A DNA stretch of 64,000 bases, from assembly GCF_028683135.1 (NCBI RefSeq), contig NZ_JAJUBB010000003.1, positions 248,001 to 312,000 on the forward strand, read 5' to 3'. The notes below the pieces were generated by a model that worked only from the letters and a program-made list of their open reading frames with translations, was not told where the DNA came from and did no database searches. Source of the DNA: Enterovibrio qingdaonensis (GTDB lineage: Bacteria; Pseudomonadota; Gammaproteobacteria; Enterobacterales; Vibrionaceae). This document shows, in pieces, positions 24,757 to 32,002 of this stretch. The translations under genes were made by a program, and so were the position numbers. Numbering within the stretch: position 1 is the first letter of the stretch; each line of letters starts with the position of its first letter.

Positions 24757-25938
24757 ATGGAAAAGTTTCGAATCGGCTTAATCGGATGTGGCGTTATCAG
24801 TGACAAGTATCTAACGACTTGCCAACAGTTCGACTTGCTCGATATTGTCGCTTGTGCCAGCCTGAATATCGAAGAATCACAACAAAAAGCCGACGCCTAC
24901 AACATCCCGCGTGTATGTGCGCCGGATGAAATCATCAATGACCCTTCTATTGATTGTGTATTGAACCTCACTATTCCCGAAGTTCATGCGCAGATCTCCA
25001 TCGCCGCACTTAATGCAGGGAAACACGTTTACTCTGAAAAGCCGTTCGTGACTGACTTAGCGGATGGAGAAGAAATTCTCGCCCTTGCAAAGGCAAAAGG
25101 CCTTTATGTGGGTAACGCCCCCGATACCTTTCTTGGAGGTCGACTTCAAACCTGCAAGAAACTCATTGATCAGGGCGTGATAGGTCAGCCAACCGGTGTG
25201 ATGGCCTGTGTACCAACCCGCGGAGTAGAACGTCACCACCCTAACCCAGATTTTTACTACCAAAACGGTGGCGGCCCTTTGCTGGATTTGGGGCCTTATT
25301 ACCTGACAGCAATGGTTGCACTTCTTGGCCCGATCACCCGTGTATGCGGTTTAGCTAAAAAGACGCTAGATGAACGCTTAATTGAATCCAAGCCCCGAGT
25401 TGGCGAGAAAATTCCAGTGAATGTCGATACTCACATCAATGCGCTTCTTGAATTCGAATCCGGCGTTCAGGGCTCCTTGATGGCAAGTTTTGATGTGTGG
25501 GACTCCCAAACGCCCCGCATGGAAATTTACGGCGAAAACGGGACGCTTTGCATCAACGACCCTGACCCGACTGACGGCTTCAACATCTTCGGCGGCCAAG
25601 TGCTTTATAAAACACGTGAAACGGCTCGTTGGGTTTATCGCCCACGGACACCCAATCTCGAATTTTGGTCTGTCGCTGAAAATACACACGGTTTTAATCA
25701 AGAAGCGCGTGGACTCGGGTTGCTTGATCTTGCTTATGCCGTGAAGAACCAGCGTCCTGCTCGTGCCAATGGAAAGCTTGCACAGCACGTCTGTGAAGTG
25801 ATGTTTGGCATTCTCGAATCCGCAAAAACAGGCCAGTACTATCAAGTTAAAAGCCGTTGCGAGTCGCCAAGTGCTTTACCTGAAGATTTCCCAAGGGTAA
25901 CAGACTCCGGTAGTGAAGATGGAGCCAGAGCATTATGA
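24757..25938 (+). CDS. Gfo/Idh/MocA family oxidoreductase (first of a pair)
   Basis: The protein of 393 residues begins MEKFRIGLIGCGVISDKY, a Rossmann dinucleotide motif; the open frame extends 48 codons upstream, but that stretch does not resemble the family. The catalytic-site motif is YSEKPFVTDLADG, and the substrate domain has GGGPLLDLGPYYLTAMVALLG, with Tyr where a catalytic His is often found. Relatives oxidise or reduce sugar or cyclitol carbons with NAD(P). It overlaps the next gene by four bases (ATGA), and a second family member follows two genes on. The substrate is not predictable; pairs like this in operons with LacI regulators usually act on unusual sugars or inositols. Confidence 0.85.
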   Translation: MEKFRIGLIGCGVISDKYLTTCQQFDLLDIVACASLNIEESQQKADAYNIPRVCAPDEIINDPSIDCVLNLTIPEVHAQISIAALNAGKHVYSEKPFVTDLADGEEILALAKAKGLYVGNAPDTFLGGRLQTCKKLIDQGVIGQPTGVMACVPTRGVERHHPNPDFYYQNGGGPLLDLGPYYLTAMVALLGPITRVCGLAKKTLDERLIESKPRVGEKIPVNVDTHINALLEFESGVQGSLMASFDVWDSQTPRMEIYGENGTLCINDPDPTDGFNIFGGQVLYKTRETARWVYRPRTPNLEFWSVAENTHGFNQEARGLGLLDLAYAVKNQRPARANGKLAQHVCEVMFGILESAKTGQYYQVKSRCESPSALPEDFPRVTDSGSEDGARAL

Positions 25939-26591
25939 GCCTTGAAACACTTAATTTTGCAGAACCCTTTTTCACTGTGAAATACATCATTGATGAGCCT
26001 GAAATCATTATTTCAGACAAAACCATCGTGCTGAATATCGCTGAATCTCCGCTTTATGTAGCGGGTATGTGGTTGGCACCGTTTCAGTCCATCATCTCCA
26101 CCGACGTCACGCTATACAACGTCGAAAAATGTGTTCTTGTTGAGCGTTTCGATGATTTCGACGATGAAAACACACTGTTGGAAAAAGTACGAAACACTTG
26201 GCCTCTGGCTTATGAAGTTCGTCGTGAAGAACGCCTTAAAGGCGTTGGGCATTACATGTCGCCGAAAAATGCAGTCGGTAATGTTCAATTCAGCATGTAT
26301 CACGCCTCAACCGTTCCTCTGAATGTAGGGTTACACAAGAACCATGTGCATTTAGGCGGTGAGGAACCTCAGGAAGTGCATACACAAATCGTTGGGTTCG
26401 GGAAAATGCAGCAGTGCCGCGAGAAAGACATATCAACCCTGTTTCTTGAAGAAACCATGGCGCCGGGTTGCACGCACAAGCCCATGTTTGATGCTGAACT
26501 GAGCTATCCGTGGCACCAATATGAAACCATTACGCCAGGCATATTTATGGCGATTGAAATTCTAACGTCCGGCAATCCCATCCCAAGGTAA
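25935..26591 (+). CDS. Unknown protein with a cupin-like His-rich C-terminal region
   Basis: I do not recognise this 218-residue protein. The central part holds a cluster resembling a cupin metal site: HKNHVHLGGEEPQEVH (His134, His137, His139, Glu143/144, His149), followed by GFGKMQQ. A second His/Glu region lies in PGCTHKPM and YPWHQYETITPGIFMAIEIL (His181, His194, Glu197), so a bicupin-like fold is possible. The N-terminal 100 residues have no motif I can name. It starts inside the stop of the preceding oxidoreductase gene and is followed 33 bases later by a second oxidoreductase. An isomerase, epimerase or lyase acting on an oxidised sugar would fit the context, but nothing in the sequence proves it. 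Confidence 0.6.
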   Translation: MSLETLNFAEPFFTVKYIIDEPEIIISDKTIVLNIAESPLYVAGMWLAPFQSIISTDVTLYNVEKCVLVERFDDFDDENTLLEKVRNTWPLAYEVRREERLKGVGHYMSPKNAVGNVQFSMYHASTVPLNVGLHKNHVHLGGEEPQEVHTQIVGFGKMQQCREKDISTLFLEETMAPGCTHKPMFDAELSYPWHQYETITPGIFMAIEILTSGNPIPR

Positions 26592-26624
26592 ATCCGACGT
26601 TAAGCCCAGAATAAAGGATTCAAA

Positions 26625-27818
26625 ATGGCAACACGATTACTACCAGAAAACATAGATTTTGAGGGAGCTTTCCCCGCCCTATCACGTCGCCTTAGGATTG
26701 GCATCGTGGGCGGCGGAAGAATCGCCGTGACACAAGCGATGGCAGCAAGACTAAGTGACCGTTGGGAGATCGTGGCTGGTGCTTTGTCCTCTAACCCTGA
26801 GCAAGCAAAATCCCGTGGGGCACAATGGTTTCTACAAGAAGACAGGTGTTATTCGTCATATCAAGAAATGGCGGAGAAAGAATCCCAGCGTGAAGATGGC
26901 ATTGATGCCGTGATGATAACCACACCCAACCATGTTCACTTTGAAGCAGCAGAAGCTTTTCTGAATGTGGGTATTGATGTGCTCTGCGATAAACCGCTCA
27001 CCAATGTGTATTCAGAAGCTGCCGACTTAATCAAACTTACAAAGTCTACGGGACAAGTGTTCGGTGTTTGTTATGCCATGTCCTGCTTCCCCATGATTCG
27101 TCAGGCACGTGAAATGGTGAAAAACGGCGCAATTGGCAAGGTAGTGCAAATCCACGTGGAGTTTATGCAGGATTGGATGATCCCCGATGATGTCGGTGAA
27201 GCCGCACATGTGAAATGGCGCTTAGACCCAAAGAAATCTGGCTCCACCAGCTGTACCGGCGATATCGGCACTCACGCAGCCCAACTTGCCACTTTCGTAT
27301 CAGGGCTAGATATGACTGACCTTCGTGCAGAAATGCATGTCTGTGGCGCGCCAAAACCGCTTGAAGACACGGTTTTTATGATGACCCGCTACGAAGGTAA
27401 TGTACCGGGAACTTTAATGGCAACACGTATCGCTTCCGGTAACCGCGGAGGACTGCGCTTACGTGTTTTTGGTAGCGAAGGGGGCATCGAGTGGGATATG
27501 GAAAATGCAGAACAGCTCAAGTACAACAAATATGGTCAGCCTGACAGCGTATTAAGCCGCGGCCAGGGACATGGTATCTACCCTTCCGTTGAACGATTTG
27601 TTCGCACTGGTCGCGGCTTCCCAGAAGGATTAATCGAAGCATGGGCAAACCTCTACACCGAATTTTCCATGGCAGTAGCTGCTAGAAAAGACGGCATTCC
27701 CACACCAGAAGGCTGGCTCAATTATCCGACAGTTGAAGACGGAGCAAAAGGTGTAATATTCATTGAAGCATCCGTTGAATCAAATACTTCAGGCGGCTCT
27801 TGGGTGAATTGCCAATGA
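26625..27818 (+). CDS. Gfo/Idh/MocA family oxidoreductase (second of a pair)
   Basis: The 397-residue protein has the Rossmann motif GIVGGGRIAVTQAMAAR, the active-site stretch LCDKPLTNVYSEA (DKP in place of EKP) and a substrate domain with GSTSCTGDIGTHAAQLATFVSG, which supplies the Asp/His pair. The N-terminal 25 residues before the Rossmann fold and the overall length are like large myo-inositol or ketosugar dehydrogenase relatives. It follows the cupin-like gene by 33 bases and the LacI gene begins 52 bases later. Two non-identical family members in one operon suggest successive oxidation and reduction of one substrate, an inference. Confidence 0.87.
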   Translation: MATRLLPENIDFEGAFPALSRRLRIGIVGGGRIAVTQAMAARLSDRWEIVAGALSSNPEQAKSRGAQWFLQEDRCYSSYQEMAEKESQREDGIDAVMITTPNHVHFEAAEAFLNVGIDVLCDKPLTNVYSEAADLIKLTKSTGQVFGVCYAMSCFPMIRQAREMVKNGAIGKVVQIHVEFMQDWMIPDDVGEAAHVKWRLDPKKSGSTSCTGDIGTHAAQLATFVSGLDMTDLRAEMHVCGAPKPLEDTVFMMTRYEGNVPGTLMATRIASGNRGGLRLRVFGSEGGIEWDMENAEQLKYNKYGQPDSVLSRGQGHGIYPSVERFVRTGRGFPEGLIEAWANLYTEFSMAVAARKDGIPTPEGWLNYPTVEDGAKGVIFIEASVESNTSGGSWVNCQ

Positions 27819-27870
27819 AAGAAGCAGTAGCGGGACCTTTCCGCCAAGCATTTAGCCTAGGGAGGTGCGA

Positions 27871-28896
27871 TTGGCAAAGCGAATCACAATAAAGCAAATC
27901 GCGGAAAAAGCGAAAGTCAGTGTTGCCACGGTTGATCGGGTGATTAATCAACGTGCGCCTGTAAAAAGCGCAACAACCAAACGCATTATGGAGTCAGCGA
28001 AAGAACTAGGCTGGCGACCGCCTGCAGTATTTGAAGCTGCTATGCAGGAATCTAATGTAATCCGCCCAATCAACGGTGTTGTGTTGCTGCAGAAAAATAT
28101 CTCCCCATTATGTGCTGCAGCCTTTGAAAACAGTGCCCAGTCGATTCTGGATCCGGCAAGCAGTATATCGGTCGATGTGATTGACGACCTCGACCCTGAA
28201 GTCATTGCCACCCGCATGATCAAATTGGGGAAAAAGCATGATGTCATCGTCGTCACGGCTGTTGACCACCCTTTCATCTCGGCGGCCATCGACAAACTAA
28301 AAAGCAACAACGTACCTGTTATTGCCCTTCTTTCTGACCTCACCTCTCCCAATGTCGCAGGCTATGTTGGCACCAATAACCGTATGCGAGGTCGCACGGC
28401 GGCATGGGCAATGCACAGATTTTGTCGTGACAGAGGTTCCATCGGGGTACTTATCGGTAGCCACCGCTATTTAAGTCAAGAAGACCGCGAGATAAGCTTT
28501 CGTAGTTACTTCCGCGAAAAGGCCCCTGCGTTCAGGTTGCTAGAGTCAATACCCACATTAGATGACGAGCAGATGACGTATGAGGCAACGAAGAAGCTAC
28601 TTCGAGAATATCCCGATTTAGTCGGTATTTTCAGCGCGGGTGGAGGCAGTAGCGGCACACGTAAAGCCATTCAAGAGTTCGGCCGTGACCAACCTCCTTT
28701 TTACGTATCCCTAGAGCTTGCGCCACAATCTCGCATCGACCTATTACAAGGGGGGATTGACGTTATTTTATCTGGCGATTTTGGACAGATTGCAGAAGAA
28801 GCAATCCAAATGATGATTGATGTGAAACAAGAAAGATTCACTGAGAAAAAAAACAAGGTCCTACCGTTTTATATCTACACCAGCGAGAATATATAA
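27871..28896 (+). CDS. LacI family transcriptional regulator with TTG start
   Basis: The protein of 341 residues starts LAKRITIKQIAEKAKVSVAT (initiator Met from TTG) with a LacI-type helix-turn-helix (VSVATVDRVINQRAPVKSATT). It is followed by a periplasmic-binding-like sensing domain (VGTNNRMRGRTAAWAMHRF, GIFSAGGGSSGTRKAIQEFG, ILSGDFGQIAEEAIQMM). TTG at 27871 is preferred because GGGAGG ends 5 bases before it; the in-frame GTG at 27865 lies within that site. The sensing domain resembles sugar-binding proteins, fitting control of the upstream oxidoreductase operon. It converges tail to tail on another LacI-type gene with only 15 bases between the stops. Confidence 0.88.
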   Translation: MAKRITIKQIAEKAKVSVATVDRVINQRAPVKSATTKRIMESAKELGWRPPAVFEAAMQESNVIRPINGVVLLQKNISPLCAAAFENSAQSILDPASSISVDVIDDLDPEVIATRMIKLGKKHDVIVVTAVDHPFISAAIDKLKSNNVPVIALLSDLTSPNVAGYVGTNNRMRGRTAAWAMHRFCRDRGSIGVLIGSHRYLSQEDREISFRSYFREKAPAFRLLESIPTLDDEQMTYEATKKLLREYPDLVGIFSAGGGSSGTRKAIQEFGRDQPPFYVSLELAPQSRIDLLQGGIDVILSGDFGQIAEEAIQMMIDVKQERFTEKKNKVLPFYIYTSENI

Positions 28897-28911
28897 ATGC
28901 AAAAGTAACCT

Positions 28912-29934
28912 TTAAAACATAGATAGATCGTCGTTAACCTGTAGAAGCGTTTCACCCTCATCTAGTTCAAATTCAAGCGGCTCACTCTTCAACGTTTCTC
29001 CTTGAAGCATGGCCAGAAGGGAAAGCACAGCTTTCTCGCCTGTTTCTCTGTCAGGAGTAATGATGCTTGCAAGGCGTGGCATAAGAGATTGGCCAATATC
29101 CAACGCATGAACACCTGCAATACCGATTTCGTCCGGTATGGAGATATTCAAGTTTTGACATTCCAGCAGAACACCCGCTGCGAGTTCGTCATCTGTACAG
29201 AAGAAGGCATCCGTTTCTGGATAGCGGTCCAATACTTTTCGCGTCATTTTTTTTGCTAGCGATACGGAAACCTCTGATTTTGCAGAAAGGCTCTTGGGTT
29301 CAAACCCCGCCTCTTCCATCGCCATAATGTAGCCTTGAACCTTACTTTGCGTTTGAATTCCTTTCTTTGCACTTAAACAGATGATTTTTTTATATCCCCT
29401 CTCAATCATCAACGAAACCATGGACAGTGCCGCCAGTTCATTATCAATGCCGACTCTTGCTCGATGCTCACCTTCTTCCGCATCCAAGATATCCACGTAC
29501 GGGATACCCGCCGTTTCTATCATTTTTAACGTGCGTTCAGAGTGTTCACTTTCAGCGAGAATGAGTCCATCAACATTGAACGACAACAAAGTTTGTATAC
29601 GCATCTCTTCTGACTCAGCTTCAAACCCACTGTGTGCGACCATTACTTCATAACCAGACACTGCAGCCGACTTTTCTATACCTTCGATAACCTGCTGAAA
29701 AACCGGATGCTTTAATGAAGGTAAAACGACGCCAAGGGTGCGACTTGCGCGGTTGGATAAGATATCAGGCACTCTGTTGGGTATATAACCTAACTCATCC
29801 AACGCAATTTGAATTCGCTCCCCCGTTACCTTTGCCACACGATTTCGGTTACGCAGATATCGACTCACTGTCATTTTTGTCACGCCCACAAGGGATGCGA
29901 CATCTTGCAATGTTGGACGACGTGGTTTCTGCAT
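28912..29934 (-). CDS. LacI family transcriptional regulator, gluconate-repressor (GntR/PtxS) type
   Basis: The 340-residue protein begins RRPTLQDVASLVGVTKMTVS, a LacI-type helix-turn-helix followed by the hinge helix VPDILSNRASRTLGVVLPS. The ligand domain has FQQVIEGIEKSAAVSGYEVM, YVDILDAEEGEHRARVGIDN and FFCTDDELAAGVLLECQ. This variant is typical of the gluconate-operon repressor subgroup of LacI proteins. Candidate targets are not obvious, since no gluconate gene lies in the window. It is read from the minus strand, in the same direction as the DNA ligase gene upstream, but about 100 bases separate the two. Confidence 0.88.
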   Translation of the reverse strand: MQKPRRPTLQDVASLVGVTKMTVSRYLRNRNRVAKVTGERIQIALDELGYIPNRVPDILSNRASRTLGVVLPSLKHPVFQQVIEGIEKSAAVSGYEVMVAHSGFEAESEEMRIQTLLSFNVDGLILAESEHSERTLKMIETAGIPYVDILDAEEGEHRARVGIDNELAALSMVSLMIERGYKKIICLSAKKGIQTQSKVQGYIMAMEEAGFEPKSLSAKSEVSVSLAKKMTRKVLDRYPETDAFFCTDDELAAGVLLECQNLNISIPDEIGIAGVHALDIGQSLMPRLASIITPDRETGEKAVLSLLAMLQGETLKSEPLEFELDEGETLLQVNDDLSMF

Positions 29935-30033
29935 TGGAACCTACCATGGCAAAGAAGAAGGTATTACATAAGTTTCTGAACAGAAGTTCTTTTTCGCCAA
30001 CAGTAAGTGCCAAAGTGTGAGCTTATAGGGGTT

Positions 30034-30894
30034 TTATTGTTTGGTAATGTCCACTCTGACAAACCGAGCAAATTTGGGAATGCCATTTTTTGTAAATCCG
30101 TTGTGTCGATAAGTCACCATTGCCCCTAAAGGCGGTGGATTCTCTCTTTGCTGATCGGAAAAACCAGTGCCAATCTTAAACGTCTTTCCGTCCGCCAATT
30201 TCACTATGAGAGAGCCCATACGGCCACGGTGCTTGCCTTTTCCATTTACGTAGCCAATCACCTCGGCTTCGGCGTCCTGCGATATCTTCATTTTTATCAT
30301 TGCATCAGACCGACCCTGAAGATAAACCTGCTTTCGATGCCGCAGCATTAGGCCTTCTCCGCCGTTTCGATCGGTTTCTTGTAATAAAGCATAGATGCGG
30401 TTTTCACTGATAGCGGGATAATGCGGAATATACCCAAGCTGATCTGCGTTTAGATCAATCACCAATGCGCGTAACGCCTGATACCGAGATTCGAATTCAC
30501 CAACATGATAAGGAAGATCAAACACCATAAAGCGAATAGAACGCCAAGCTTCATCCTCCGGATAGTCATCCATCACAACGGACATCGTGTGCTCAAACAA
30601 GCCACGCCCTGCCCATAACTCTCCTTCCAAAGCCACATTTGGGAGGCGTTGGGTAAACCACGTTGGCGCGGCAATCAAATTCCCTGCTCGGGTCAGCAAT
30701 TTTTCTCCGTCCCAAATCGCTCTGATCCCATCCAGCTTTTCGCTGTATAGATAGTTGCTCCAATCCGTATGGATACCTTCTTGAAACTCCTTAGCAAGTT
30801 GAGGCTGAAAGGTTGATGGGATTGCACTCGGGGAAGCCATCGCATTTGGCAGCGATAAAGCCAAAGTCGTTGAGATGATTATTGACGATTTCAT
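30034..30894 (-). CDS. Secreted ATP-dependent DNA ligase (LigE-like)
   Basis: The 286-residue protein has a cleavable signal peptide (MKSSIIISTTLALSLPNAMA) and then a minimal ATP-dependent DNA ligase. The nucleotidyltransferase domain holds the nucleotide-binding Lys motif SEKLDGIRA (near residue 52), ALEGELWAG, FMVFDLPYH, GGEGLMLRH and AMIKMK. A short OB-fold follows (AEVIGYVNGKGKHRGRMGSL, FKIGTGFSDQQRENPPPLG). Periplasmic ligases of this type occur in Vibrio, Haemophilus and Neisseria and are discussed in connection with DNA uptake or extracellular DNA. AGGAT precedes the ATG. It appears to be monocistronic. Confidence 0.9.
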   Translation of the reverse strand: MKSSIIISTTLALSLPNAMASPSAIPSTFQPQLAKEFQEGIHTDWSNYLYSEKLDGIRAIWDGEKLLTRAGNLIAAPTWFTQRLPNVALEGELWAGRGLFEHTMSVVMDDYPEDEAWRSIRFMVFDLPYHVGEFESRYQALRALVIDLNADQLGYIPHYPAISENRIYALLQETDRNGGEGLMLRHRKQVYLQGRSDAMIKMKISQDAEAEVIGYVNGKGKHRGRMGSLIVKLADGKTFKIGTGFSDQQRENPPPLGAMVTYRHNGFTKNGIPKFARFVRVDITKQ

Positions 30895-31011
30895 TGTTAT
30901 ATCCTGACGTTAACTGACATTGAGAGTTAACGTGAAGCGTTCTGTTCGTCTAGTTTCAAAGGTCAGGATAAGAAGCATTTTTAAGTTAGGTGTAAATGAC
31001 CGAAATAACAT

Positions 31012-31050
31012 TCAATAAAAAAGCGCGTTCTCTCGATACGCGCTTTTCTA
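31012..31050 (-). terminator. Terminator after the L,D-transpeptidase-like gene
   Basis: A 9-bp stem AAAAGCGCG/CGCGCTTTT with an 11-base loop; on the minus strand the T tract TTTTTTATTG follows. Confidence 0.85.
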
Positions 31051-31066
31051 ATACGTTTACTGACAA

Positions 31067-31678
31067 CTAAGCAAATGCGTAAATATAAGTACCGTCTTTT
31101 ATCGTATTAATCACTTTCTTGGAAAGGTATGTCGGCAATGCAGGACAACCCCAACTTCTGCCAAGCTGCCCTGTTTTCGAAATCACTTTTGGGTTTGCAT
31201 ACGATGCACCATGGATAACGATGGCGCGCTTACGCGCATTATCATTCACACCTTTCGATAACCCATCTAAACGCAACGAGTAGCCATGTTTCCCATAGTA
31301 GGTTTCCGCTGCACGGAACACACCAACAGATGTTTTGTGGGAGCTGATTCGGTTAGAAAACTTCGTTGCATAGAGGCTGCCACTGTTCTTACCGTGTGAG
31401 ACGTATGACGAATACAACACTTTGCCTTTATGCGCATCAATCACCCAAAATCGCTTTTGGGAAGACGGTTTTCCATAGTCTATCAAGGTAAAAATGGGCT
31501 TTTTCGTTGGGTGAGATTTGAAGTGGTTATAGGCCTCTGCAAACTTGTTATATTCCAACTGATGCGTCAGTCCAAGTTCACGATACATGGCATGTGCGTT
31601 CGGCAAATCCGCAGCAAAGGCCATGCTAGAAATACAAAGCAATACCAGCGCAATGATGGCTTTAAACGCCTTAAACAT
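31067..31678 (-). CDS. Murein L,D-transpeptidase catalytic-domain family protein
   Basis: The 203-residue envelope protein has a signal peptide (MFKAFKAIIALVLLCISSMA) and a YkuD_2-like catalytic domain. The conserved part is IVIHGASYANP (His) and GRSWGCPALP, with the catalytic Cys, together with GVFRAAETYYGKHGYSLRLDG. Proteins of this kind act on peptidoglycan peptides in the periplasm, forming or exchanging cross-links. The match is to the DUF4-type YkuD_2 group rather than to classical LdtD/E, so the exact activity is uncertain. It stands alone, between its own terminator and the hrpA terminators. Confidence 0.85.
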   Translation of the reverse strand: MFKAFKAIIALVLLCISSMAFAADLPNAHAMYRELGLTHQLEYNKFAEAYNHFKSHPTKKPIFTLIDYGKPSSQKRFWVIDAHKGKVLYSSYVSHGKNSGSLYATKFSNRISSHKTSVGVFRAAETYYGKHGYSLRLDGLSKGVNDNARKRAIVIHGASYANPKVISKTGQLGRSWGCPALPTYLSKKVINTIKDGTYIYAFA

Positions 31679-31875
31679 GGTGTTCCCCTAACAAGGTACA
31701 AATTTAAACAAAACGGTAAACTGCTCAATAAAAACGTCGCTTTGTTGTTCCGTGTACCAAAATTCGTGCCAGTAGGCTTGCTGCCACGAAGAGTTGTTCT
31801 GATTCAATAAGTTGGTTTTTGTGAATCCACGTTTAACAGTTGTAACCCTGTTTCACCGAAGATTGAGCGCAAAAT

Positions 31876-31955
31876 AAGCGGCTTTAATTTGCCGCTTTCG
31901 GGGTATGTTGCCATAGGTTTAGAAAATAAAAAGCCAGCACTGAGGCTGGCTTTAG
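31876..31955 (-). terminator. Tandem terminator hairpins after hrpA
   Basis: Two hairpins end the minus-strand hrpA transcript: AAAGCCAGC/GCTGGCTTT at 31930-31953 and AAGCGGC/GCCGCTT at 31876-31897, the latter followed on the minus strand by TTATTTTG. The remaining gap to the transpeptidase gene shows nothing else. Confidence 0.7.
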
Positions 31956-32002
31956 GTTTTTAATCGGATGTGCATCGATTATGAAACGCCACTGTAAAGG
32001 CC

